From the NCBI GenBank assembly GCA_035524095.1, contig DATKPK010000019.1, positions 1-6,502 of the forward strand: a stretch of 6,502 bases of DNA, read 5' to 3'. Each line of letters opens with the position of its first letter. The first letter of the stretch is position 1. Position numbers and translations under genes: made by a program. This DNA is from DATJUF01 sp035524095 (GTDB lineage Bacteria > Desulfobacterota > Binatia > Binatales > Binataceae). Positions 1 through 6,049 of the stretch are shown here, in pieces. Below the pieces are notes generated by a model. The model was not told where the DNA came from and searched no databases. It worked only from the letters and a program-made list of their open reading frames with translations.

Positions 1-52
<52 letters not shown>

Positions 53-112
53 GAAAATCCAAATTGCCGCAAGATTTCTTCCATAGCGCGTACAGAAGAT
101 CGGACCCTACCG

Positions 113-133
113 GGTGCCTAGCTGATAGGCACC
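113..133. terminator. Perfect 8-bp hairpin between the converging tRNA and radical SAM genes; possible bidirectional terminator
   Basis: GGTGCCTA (113-120) and TAGGCACC (126-133) are exact reverse complements separated by a 5-nt loop GCTGA. The structure sits 60 nt past the tRNA 3' end and about 120 nt past the stop of the minus-strand radical SAM gene, where two transcripts converge. No T-tract follows the stem on either strand, so it is not a textbook intrinsic terminator; it could be a U-less terminator or an RNA-processing or stability stem. The rest of 53-253 shows no gene, no copy of the tRNA 3' end and no convincing promoter. Confidence 0.4.
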
Positions 134-253
134 ATATGACAATCCCAAAACGAGTGCCTGGATCAGCCTAGTAGTCTTTGCGCCGCACTGAGACCCTCGC
201 CGCTAACAGGTCACGTTCAAGGCTCTGCTCTTTCGCGAAGACACGGCTATAGA

Positions 254-1669
254 TCAGGTTGGGGCAGGAGTGGTTGCATCTTCAAGGACGGCGGCACGCC
301 ACTCGCGCTTGACCGGCAGAATCGGAGGCATCGGAGCGACATCAGGTTCTGCAGTAGGCGCTGGCACTGAATATATGTTTTGCGTTTGCGCGGCTTTGCG
401 CATGAAAAGATTGTAGATGAGCCATTGCGCGCGATGCCGCCCGCCGCGCAGCGGGAAGCGGCGCGCGATTGAAGAGGACCCATAAAAGCCGTCGTATGCG
501 TCAGCCTGGCCAATACGAAGCTCGTCGGCGCTCATTTGCTCAGGACGATAAACAACGTGGGACTGATCGTACATCGTCCAATCGAAGGAAACGATGCGGT
601 TGGCCTTCTTCATCTCGTACCAGGTGAGCGTGCCCGGATACGGAGTAAGTACCGAATAGGCACAGGCATCATAGTTGGCGCTGATGTTAAAGCTAGTGGT
701 CTCGTCGAAAACCGAGCGGTCGTCGCCGTCGAAGCCGAACATGAAAAGGCCGAACACCATAATCCCGTAGGAATGTACTTTCTCGACGAGGGCAGCGAAG
801 TTCTCCGGCCGGTTGACGTGCTTGTGTACGCTTTTCAGAGTCGAACGTGAAATCGACTCGAAGCCGATGCTCAGCATCGTGCAACCGCTTTCAGCCGCGA
901 GCTCAAGCATCCGGTCGTCCTGAGCGAGTTTGGAGGTAACGCCGGCCTGCCAATGAATACCGCGTCCTTTCAGGGCGCGCATGACTTCTTGCGGACGGTC
1001 GACGGTGCCGAAGAAGTCGGCGTCGTTGATCGAAATAGTGCGCGCACCGCAATTCTCGATTTCGTGAATGACTTCGTTGACGGGACGGTAGCGGAACTTG
1101 AGGCCATTCATCAGCGGCTCTGCGCAAAAGGTGCAGCCCTGGTGACATCCGCGCGAAGTCTGGACGAAAGTGCGATTGACGTAGCGGTTTTTCTTGAGAA
1201 GATCGTAACGCGGCATCGGCATCCCGACCATCGGATGCAGCGCGTCCGACTTATAGATTCCACGCATTGAGCCGTTTTTTAGATCATCGAGCAGCTTGCC
1301 GATTACAAACTCCGACTCACCGATAACGACGGCATCACTATGCTTCAATGCTTCACTCGGCATGAAGCTCGGATGCACGCCGCCCATGACGACCGGCACG
1401 CCCCTGGCGCGAAATTGATCGGCGATCTCATAACCGCGGTTGACGTAACTCGTCATCGCGGAAATCCCGACGAGGTCCGCCTTCAAATCGAAATCGATGG
1501 ATTCGATATTTTCGTCGGTCAAAATCACTTCGTATTGATCACGCGGAATCGACGCTGCGACGGCGAGCAGGCCCGCGAGCGGAGAGTACAAGGCTCGGTT
1601 CAAGTAGATGGGCCGGGTCGTGATCGAATCCGTTTTCGGATTGATGAGATGGATGATGCGGTTCCGCAC
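254..1669 (-). CDS. B12-binding-domain radical SAM protein (BchE/HpnP-like architecture), function unknown
   Basis: Numbering is from the upstream ATG (473 residues). Residues about 5-135 form a Rossmann-like cobalamin-binding domain, with LINP near the start and the MGGVHPS turn at 97-103. The radical SAM core follows, with the cluster-binding CxxxCxxC at C177, C181 and C184 (CHQGCTFC), which holds a 4Fe-4S cluster and S-adenosylmethionine. Motifs such as SIGFES (269-274) and a hydrophobic GLFMFGFDGDD strand-turn (309-319) fit the TIM-barrel part. A C-terminal region with DWTMYDQSHVVYRP (365-378) resembles the DUF4070-type tail of HpnP-like enzymes. The last 40 or so residues are Pro/Ala-rich and probably disordered. 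The DxHxxG His-on cobalamin motif is not visible, as in many of these proteins. Start: AGGAG (1681-1677) lies 1 nt before the ATG at 1675 but 7 nt before the in-frame GTG at 1669, so I prefer GTG (471 aa). Relatives methylate unactivated carbons or remodel rings, but the substrate here cannot be read from sequence. The cytoplasmic enzyme class call is firm; the specific role is not. Confidence 0.92.
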   Translation of the reverse strand: MRNRIIHLINPKTDSITTRPIYLNRALYSPLAGLLAVAASIPRDQYEVILTDENIESIDFDLKADLVGISAMTSYVNRGYEIADQFRARGVPVVMGGVHPSFMPSEALKHSDAVVIGESEFVIGKLLDDLKNGSMRGIYKSDALHPMVGMPMPRYDLLKKNRYVNRTFVQTSRGCHQGCTFCAEPLMNGLKFRYRPVNEVIHEIENCGARTISINDADFFGTVDRPQEVMRALKGRGIHWQAGVTSKLAQDDRMLELAAESGCTMLSIGFESISRSTLKSVHKHVNRPENFAALVEKVHSYGIMVFGLFMFGFDGDDRSVFDETTSFNISANYDACAYSVLTPYPGTLTWYEMKKANRIVSFDWTMYDQSHVVYRPEQMSADELRIGQADAYDGFYGSSSIARRFPLRGGRHRAQWLIYNLFMRKAAQTQNIYSVPAPTAEPDVAPMPPILPVKREWRAAVLEDATTPAPT

Positions 1670-1676
1670 GAACATT

Positions 1677-1681
1677 CTCCT
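1677..1681 (-). promoter_or_regulatory. Ribosome-binding site that favours the GTG start of the radical SAM gene
   Basis: On the minus strand the sequence reads CACAGGAGAATGTTCGTGCG. AGGAG is a strong Shine-Dalgarno core but leaves only 1 nt before ATG (1675-1673), too close for normal initiation. The spacing to the in-frame GTG (1669-1667) is 7 nt, which is near the optimum. No other purine-rich site lies 5-10 nt ahead of the ATG. Confidence 0.65.
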
Positions 1682-1745
1682 GTGACTCGTCCGCGATATT
1701 GTGATGCGCCGACGGTATCATCCCTTAGAGATGCTCGATACTGGC

Positions 1746-1762
1746 AAGAAAAGGCGAAGCCT
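1746..1762 (-). terminator. Weak short hairpin plus U-rich tail downstream of the NtaA-type gene
   Basis: Read on the minus strand, AGGC (1762-1759) pairs with GCCT (1755-1752) across a TTC loop and runs straight into TTTTCTT. The order is right for an intrinsic terminator of the upstream monooxygenase transcript, but a 4-bp stem is very short. Treat it as a possibility only. Confidence 0.2.
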
Positions 1763-1813
1763 GAATAGTTGCAAGAGGCAATTGGGTGCTTAGGCTGCGC
1801 GGCGAGGCTGATT

Positions 1814-1861
1814 TCTCCGGCCGCATTCGCATGAGGCTCATACAGCCGAGAGCGGCGGAGA
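1814..1861 (-). terminator. Long imperfect stem-loop just after the NtaA-type monooxygenase stop codon
   Basis: TCTCCGGCCGC (1814-1824) pairs with GCGGCGGAGA (1852-1861) in 10 base pairs with a single bulged G at 1820. Within the 27-nt loop, GGCT (1835-1838) and AGCC (1844-1847) can form an inner 4-bp stem. On the minus strand the structure begins 12 nt after the TAG stop of the monooxygenase gene. No U-tract follows, so its role could be termination, 3'-end protection of the mRNA, or chance. It occupies the upstream half of the 198-nt spacer before the radical SAM gene; I see no gene in that spacer and no convincing -35/-10 pair. Confidence 0.35.
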
Positions 1862-1873
1862 TGACCAGTTGGA

Positions 1874-3205
1874 CTAATGCGTGGGGAAGAAGCGGTTTGC
1901 CGGACGCGGCAGGCCTAGATTCTCCCTGAGGGTGGCGCCCTCGTAAGTGCTGCGAAAGATCCCACGACGCTGGAGTTCAGGCACAACGCGATCAACGAAA
2001 TCGTCAAGTCCTCCGGGCAGATAGGGGAACATGATGTTGAAGCCGTCTGAGGCTTCCGTGAAGAGCCATTCTTCCATCTGATCGGCAATGGTTGCCGGCG
2101 TGCCGATGAAGGCGAGTCCGCTGTAACCACCGACCCGCTGCGCCAATTGGCGGACGGTCAACTTCTCACGTTTCGCCAATTCAACAATTCGTTCGCGACC
2201 GCTTTGGCTCGCGTTGCTTTCCGGAATCGGTGGCAACGCTCCGTCGGGGTCGAAACCTGACGCGTCGTGGCCGAGCGCGATCGAGAGCGAAGCGATCGCG
2301 CTGTCGTAATGAACGAGACTGTCGAGGCGGGCACGCTTCTCCCGTGCCTCGTTGGCGGTATCGCCAACTACGACAAATGCCCCCGGCAAAACCTTAAGAT
2401 GGTCACGGTCGCGGCCGAGCTTGGCCATGCGGCCTTTAACGTCGGTGTAGAAAGCGCGGGCATTGTTGATACTACTTGCAGGCGCAAAAATAACCTCAGC
2501 GGTTTCGGCGGCAAGCTGGCGTCCGGCCTCTGAGGCGCCCGCCTGGACGATAACCGGCCAGCCCTGAATGGGCCGCGCGATATTCAGCGGTCCGCGTACT
2601 TTCAGATGTTCGCCGACGTGATTCAGGACGTGAAGCTTCGCTGGATCGAAGTAGACGCCGGCTTCGACGTCACGAATGAAAGCGTCGTCCGCCCAGCTAT
2701 CCCAGAGGCCCGTCACGACGTCGAAGAACTCGCGTGCGCGGCGATAGCGCTCGTCATGCTCGACGTGTTCCTCAAGGCCAAAGTTCTGCGCCTCATCGGG
2801 ATTGCCGGAGGTCACGACATTCCAGCCGGCGCGGCCTCCGCTGAGATGGTCGAGCGAGGCGAATTTCCGTGCGACGTGGAACGGCTCATTGTAAGTGGTC
2901 GAAGCAGTGGCGATGAGCCCTAGATTTTCAGTGAGAACGGCGAGGGCCGGCAGGAGCGTCAGCGGATCGAATGAAGTGACAGTGGCGCTACGCTTCAACC
3001 CCTGAATCGGCATGTTGAGCACAGCGAGATGATCGGCCATGAAGAAGGCATCGAAGCGCCCGCGCTCGAGGGTCTGCGCGAGGCGCTTGATATGGTTGAA
3101 ATTAAAGTTCGCATCGGGCCAGGCGCCGGGGTAGCGCCACGCGGCGGTGTGAATGCTGATTGGCCGCATGAAAGCACCGAGCCGCAATTGACGCGAGTTG
3201 CCCAT
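1874..3205 (-). CDS. NtaA/SnaA/DmoA-family FMN-dependent monooxygenase (LLM class)
   Basis: The 443-residue product has the usual length of this family. It is a TIM-barrel enzyme that uses reduced flavin and O2, normally supplied by a separate flavin reductase. The N-terminus LGAFMRP (9-15) with AAWRYPGAW (21-29) is a family opening, followed by GRFDAFFMADHL (49-60). The diagnostic central block has GRAGWNVVTS (124-133), then NFGLEEHVEHDERY (141-154) with the downstream acidic WDSWADDA (168-175). KVRGPLNIARPIQGWPVIVQAGASEAGR (202-229, not quoted in full in other fields) is the typical flavin-phosphate region, and GTPATIADQMEEW (368-380), YLPGG (395-399) and LRENLGLPRPANRF (426-439) close the protein. 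Characterised relatives oxidise nitrilotriacetate, EDTA, dibenzothiophene sulfone, dimethyl sulfide or pristinamycin precursors; the substrate here is unknown. The start ATG (3205-3203) has AAGG 5 nt upstream within AAGGGAGAG, and the next Met (residue 13) would cut into the conserved opening. It is transcribed divergently from the thiolase-like gene. Confidence 0.93.
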   Translation of the reverse strand: MGNSRQLRLGAFMRPISIHTAAWRYPGAWPDANFNFNHIKRLAQTLERGRFDAFFMADHLAVLNMPIQGLKRSATVTSFDPLTLLPALAVLTENLGLIATASTTYNEPFHVARKFASLDHLSGGRAGWNVVTSGNPDEAQNFGLEEHVEHDERYRRAREFFDVVTGLWDSWADDAFIRDVEAGVYFDPAKLHVLNHVGEHLKVRGPLNIARPIQGWPVIVQAGASEAGRQLAAETAEVIFAPASSINNARAFYTDVKGRMAKLGRDRDHLKVLPGAFVVVGDTANEAREKRARLDSLVHYDSAIASLSIALGHDASGFDPDGALPPIPESNASQSGRERIVELAKREKLTVRQLAQRVGGYSGLAFIGTPATIADQMEEWLFTEASDGFNIMFPYLPGGLDDFVDRVVPELQRRGIFRSTYEGATLRENLGLPRPANRFFPTH

Positions 3206-3260
3206 CTCTCCCTTATAGCCGAACTGCGTTACCGATTCATGCGGAGAAGGCAGCTACGAA

Positions 3261-3356
3261 TTGCGCACGCCAGATCGAAGCGGTGGGACAACAAGATCGA
3301 GCATCACAGGGTTGGACACGTAAGGCGGCATTTTTGTAGGCTCGCGACGTGCGCAA
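3261..3356. repeat. 9-bp perfect inverted repeat TTGCGCACG / CGTGCGCAA, candidate operator pair
   Basis: TTGCGCACG (3261-3269) and its exact reverse complement CGTGCGCAA (3348-3356) flank the middle of the divergent intergenic region, 87 bp apart centre to centre. Each arm contains the palindromic core TGCGCA. One arm lies 55 nt from the monooxygenase start and the other 24 nt from the thiolase-like start, so each gene has a copy in the same orientation relative to its own direction. This fits two operators for one regulator, possibly with looping; it could also be chance. Confidence 0.4.
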
Positions 3357-3370
3357 GGACATTTTACATT

Positions 3371-3377
3371 GAGGTGA
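3371..3377 (+). promoter_or_regulatory. Ribosome-binding site of the thiolase-like gene
   Basis: GAGGTGA ends 3 nt before the ATG at 3381, with the GAGG core 6 nt away. This spacing supports ATG 3381 as the start. Confidence 0.7.
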
Positions 3378-3380
3378 GCG

Positions 3381-4556
3381 ATGGCCAACTGGAATCTGAA
3401 GGACAAAGCGGCTATCGCCGGAGTGGGCAATTCAGCCTACGGCCGGCGCCTGATGCGCAGCCCGATAGACTTGGCGGCCGATGCGATCGCCGCTGCGCTC
3501 GACGACGCGGGACTCAAGCGCACAGACCTCGACGGCATGATCGTCAGCTTTGGTTCGCCAATCGGCGCCGACGGCGACTCAATCGCGTCGGTATTGGGGC
3601 TGAAGCTGCGGTCGTGCAATCAGACGTGGGCGCACGGACGTTTTACCGCGAGTTGCGTGCAATGGGCCGCGATGATCGTCAACGCGGGATTCGCCGACGC
3701 CGTCGCGTGCCTAGCGTCGGTTAGCTTTTCGGGGATGCGGCGTCCGATGATGGGCGGGGCGAGCGACAAGGAAGGCGGACGTGAAGCGGGCGGCGGTCAT
3801 GGCGAGGACCCGGTCTACGGGATGACTTCGCCGGGAGCAGGAGCGGCACTCGTCGCGCGGCGCTACTTCGAACGTTATCACGCGAGCAGCCGCGACCTCG
3901 CTGCTGTTCCAGTGGCGCTGCGCAAGCATGCGTCGATGAACCCGATCGCGATCATGCGCGAGCCTTTCGATATCGAAGACCATCAGCAGTCACGCTTCGT
4001 ATGCGAGCCATTGCATCTGCTCGACTACTGCCTAATCAACGACGGGGCCGCATGTGTGATAGTGACTACCGCCGAACGCGCTCGCGACCTGCGAAAGCTG
4101 CCAGTCTATATCAGCGGGATGCAGGGGTTGCCGGGTGGCAACGAGGAATTCATTTGGGCCTATCCAGGACTCGGCGTCGTGCAGCAATCCGTATTTGAGT
4201 ATGAGGCGGGGCTACAGCCGGTTTATCAAATGGCAGACGTCAAGCCGGAAGATATCGACATACTATATAGCTACGACGCCTTTTCGATTCTGCCGTGGAT
4301 CGCGCTCGAGCGCTTCGGCTTCTGCAAGCCGGGTGAGGCGCCGGATTTTACGCGCGATGGACGAATCGAAATCGGCGGCGACTTACCTTTGAATACCAAT
4401 GGCGGGCTGCTATCCGAAGCACACATTATGGGCTGGAACCATCAAGTGGAAGCCGTCCGGCAGTTGCGCGGCGAATGCGGTGCGCGTCAGGTCAAGGACG
4501 CGAAACTGATTCAGTGGGCGAATGCCTATGGCGACGCATTGATCTATCATACTTGA
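3381..4556 (+). CDS. Thiolase-fold SCP2/lipid-transfer-type protein (acetyl-CoA acetyltransferase-like) without canonical catalytic cysteines
   Basis: The 391-residue product has the length of the SCP-x/non-specific lipid-transfer thiolase branch. AAIAGVGNSAYGRR (10-23), LAADAIAAALDDAGL (31-45) and DLDGMIVSFGSP (49-60) form the N-terminal thiolase half. LINDGAACVIVTTAERARDL (218-237) and a YDAF segment (298-301) are typical of this branch. NTNGGLLSEAHIMG (338-351) keeps the HxxG histidine at H348, followed by VEAVRQLRGECGARQV (356-371). Aligned by hand on the G-x-A-D-x-V turn, the nucleophilic Cys position is G86; C92 is nearby but off register. The asparagine of NEAF is Y298, and the second catalytic Cys is missing from QWANAYGD (378-385). 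A plain thiolysis reaction is therefore doubtful; related Ltp2-type proteins are aldolases that need a DUF35 partner, and none is adjacent here. It heads a + strand group with the CoA-transferase 235 nt downstream. Cytoplasmic CoA-ester chemistry is inferred. Confidence 0.87.
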   Translation: MANWNLKDKAAIAGVGNSAYGRRLMRSPIDLAADAIAAALDDAGLKRTDLDGMIVSFGSPIGADGDSIASVLGLKLRSCNQTWAHGRFTASCVQWAAMIVNAGFADAVACLASVSFSGMRRPMMGGASDKEGGREAGGGHGEDPVYGMTSPGAGAALVARRYFERYHASSRDLAAVPVALRKHASMNPIAIMREPFDIEDHQQSRFVCEPLHLLDYCLINDGAACVIVTTAERARDLRKLPVYISGMQGLPGGNEEFIWAYPGLGVVQQSVFEYEAGLQPVYQMADVKPEDIDILYSYDAFSILPWIALERFGFCKPGEAPDFTRDGRIEIGGDLPLNTNGGLLSEAHIMGWNHQVEAVRQLRGECGARQVKDAKLIQWANAYGDALIYHT

Positions 4557-4791
4557 TCAAGCTACTCAGTGGCTTGCCCCGATGGATATTTACTAGCTGC
4601 CGCTCACTTGGAATTTGACTATGCAAATTGCTAGTCACCGGCCCCAGGAGCAGATAAGTGGTTTAATGGCCGCCATCTATAGCAGGTTATTCGGCGGACT
4701 CTGGCAATCAACTGGAAATCTGCTAGCCTTCGCTCCGGTTTGAGTACGCGCGCCGGTGATGAGAGCCGGACGGAACCCGGGAGGATCGGAG
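4557..4791 (+). other. 235-nt spacer before the CoA-transferase gene, likely holding its own promoter
   Basis: The spacer looks more AT-rich than the flanking genes. It contains a TTGACT hexamer (4615-4620, five of six matches to a -35 box) and TTTAAT (4662-4667, five of six to a -10), but they are 41 nt apart and do not pair with each other, and no good partner sits at 16-18 nt from either. TCACCGGC (4635-4642) is repeated inverted as GCCGGTGA (4752-4759). CTAG occurs three times (4593, 4631, 4723). A 40-codon open frame (4621-4743) has no Shine-Dalgarno and no recognisable product. The length suggests that the CoA-transferase is not simply co-transcribed with the thiolase-like gene. Confidence 0.35.
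4779..4784 (+). promoter_or_regulatory. Strong ribosome-binding site that fixes the CoA-transferase start at 4792
   Basis: GGGAGG lies 7 nt before the ATG at 4792, an ideal spacing. The frame is open further up to GTG 4756 and ATG 4759, but neither has a comparable site, and the extra 12 residues would be encoded by the Shine-Dalgarno region itself. Confidence 0.85.
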
Positions 4792-6012
4792 ATGGCAGAT
4801 ACGCCGGCACGCATTCTCGACGGCTACAAGGTTCTCGACTTCAGCCAAGTGCTGGCGGGACCGACGGTGACGCGCCTGATGGCTGAAATGGGCGCAGAAG
4901 TAATCAAGGTCGAACTGCCGCCCGGCGGTGATCGCTCGCGAGGCCTGCCGTTTCTACGCGACGGCCGGAGCGGTTATTTCGTCCAGCAGAATCGCGGCAA
5001 GAAAAGCCTTTGTATTGATCTCAAGCAAGCGGCGGGTCGTGCGGTAATCCGCGATTTGATTCCCAAAATGGACGTGATCGTGGAGAATTTCTCGCCCGGG
5101 ACCATCGGGCGGCTGGGCTTCGACTACGAGACGGTACGCGAACTGAATCCGCGCGTAGTGATGTGCTCGATCTCGCTATGCGGCCAAACCGGTCCGTCGT
5201 CATACAAGCCCGGCTTCGATCATATAGGGGCGTCACTAGCCGGAGTGCTTGATATGACGGGCGAGACGGATGGTCCGCCGATTTTGAATACGATGGGAAT
5301 CGGCGATATCAGCACTGGGGTTCACGGATTCAGTGCGGTGCTCGCGGCTTTGCTGTGGCGCGAACGCACGGGACGCGGCCAATGGGTCGATGTATCCCTC
5401 GTCGATACTTACTTTCATTACCATGATCTGAGCGCACAGGTCTTAAGCCTCAGCAGTGGAGAAATCAAACCGCGAAGGAGCGGACGCCATCATTATCTGG
5501 TCACGCCTGGCGGAATTTTCAAAAGCCGCGAAAGATATATTTTTCTAGTTGCCCTGGACCATCAATGGCCCGACTTGTGCCGGACGATGGACCGAGTAGA
5601 CCTGGCTAATGATCCGCGTTTCAATTCAAATCCCAAGCGGACGCAAAACGCGACTGAGCTAATCAAGATAATCGAAGACTGGCTGCAGGCACTACCTAGT
5701 GACGCAGAAGCTCTGAAACGTCTCGACGAGAATCGAGTGCCTAACGCCCCAGTGCTGAGTGTCGAAGAGGCCGTGAAGCATCCGCAACTGCGGGCGCGGC
5801 GTACCGTTCGCAAGATCCAGGATCGGATCCTCGGCGAATTCGAAGTGCCGGGATTTCCGATGCGGTTCTCAGAATTTCCCGATGAGTTGACACTCTCGGC
5901 TCCATTTCTCGGCGAGCACAATAGCCAGATACTAAATGACTATGCCGGGTACTCCACCGCACAAATCAAAGAACTGGAAACAGCGGGTATTCTGCATAAT
6001 CGCGACCGCTAG
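4792..6012 (+). CDS. CaiB/BaiF family (family III) CoA-transferase
   Basis: The 406-residue product matches the usual 380-420 residues of the family. These enzymes move CoA between an acyl-CoA donor and a free carboxylic acid through an aspartyl-CoA thioester, as interlocked dimers in the cytoplasm. Numbered from ATG 4792, the opening KVLDFSQVLAGP (13-24) is followed by MGAEVIKVE (33-41), QNRGKKSLCIDLK (66-78) and the DVIVENFSPGTIGRLGFDYE block (94-113). TGETDGPP (156-163) leads into GIGDISTG (169-176), where D172 falls at the place of the catalytic aspartate (Asp169 of formyl-CoA transferase). GRGQWVDVSLVD (195-206) follows. The later domain has NRVPNAPVLSVEEA (314-327), HPQLRARRTV (330-339) and the closing LGEHN (373-377). 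The acid substrate is unknown: family members act on carnitine, formate/oxalate, benzylsuccinate, bile acids and others. The stop is TAG at 6010-6012, and a flavin monooxygenase gene begins 37 nt later, suggesting co-transcription. Confidence 0.95.
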   Translation: MADTPARILDGYKVLDFSQVLAGPTVTRLMAEMGAEVIKVELPPGGDRSRGLPFLRDGRSGYFVQQNRGKKSLCIDLKQAAGRAVIRDLIPKMDVIVENFSPGTIGRLGFDYETVRELNPRVVMCSISLCGQTGPSSYKPGFDHIGASLAGVLDMTGETDGPPILNTMGIGDISTGVHGFSAVLAALLWRERTGRGQWVDVSLVDTYFHYHDLSAQVLSLSSGEIKPRRSGRHHYLVTPGGIFKSRERYIFLVALDHQWPDLCRTMDRVDLANDPRFNSNPKRTQNATELIKIIEDWLQALPSDAEALKRLDENRVPNAPVLSVEEAVKHPQLRARRTVRKIQDRILGEFEVPGFPMRFSEFPDELTLSAPFLGEHNSQILNDYAGYSTAQIKELETAGILHNRDR

Positions 6013-6049
6013 ATGAGAAAGATTAATCAGTCGAAAAAGGTTGACGACT

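Larger units (their letters stand above)
3206..3380. promoter_or_regulatory. Divergent promoter region between the monooxygenase and thiolase-like genes
   Basis: This 175-nt region must hold the start signals for both divergent genes. On the + strand TTGGAC (3312-3317) and TGTAGG (3335-3340) are spaced by 17 nt, but each matches the sigma70 consensus at only three positions. On the minus strand a TATAAG box (3216-3211) overlaps the ribosome-binding site and has no -35 partner, so it is probably not a promoter. AGATCGA occurs twice in direct orientation (3272-3278 and 3294-3300), 22 bp apart. The strongest signal is the inverted 9-mer listed separately. Confidence 0.45.

Noticed and set aside
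1340..1768. 142-codon + strand open frame opposite the radical SAM gene
   Set aside because: It lies antisense to the conserved N-terminal domain of a confident gene and shows no motif or ribosome-binding site.
3211..3216. TATAAG box just upstream of the NtaA-type start on the minus strand
   Set aside because: It overlaps the ribosome-binding site and has no -35 match 16-18 nt upstream; transcription from it would begin at or after the start codon.
3029..3724. 231-codon + strand open frame spanning the divergent intergenic region
   Set aside because: It is antisense to the monooxygenase and overlaps the start of the thiolase-like gene in another frame. The translation is Arg-rich with no recognisable domain; it is a by-product of GC-rich codon use.
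4552..4561. 10-bp palindrome CTTGATCAAG over the thiolase-like stop codon
   Set aside because: It has no loop to form a hairpin, no T-tract, and partly encodes the stop; probably coincidental.
4593..4726. Three CTAG-centred, loosely similar segments at 4593, 4631 and 4723
   Set aside because: Similarity outside CTAG is weak and the spacing (38 and 92 nt) is irregular, so they do not make a repeat family.
4621..4743. 40-codon + strand frame in the spacer before the CoA-transferase
   Set aside because: No Shine-Dalgarno before its ATG, no recognisable product, and a length expected by chance in a 235-nt spacer.
5562..5921. 119-codon minus-strand open frame inside the CoA-transferase gene
   Set aside because: Ser/Arg-rich translation antisense to a conserved enzyme, with no domain; a shadow frame.
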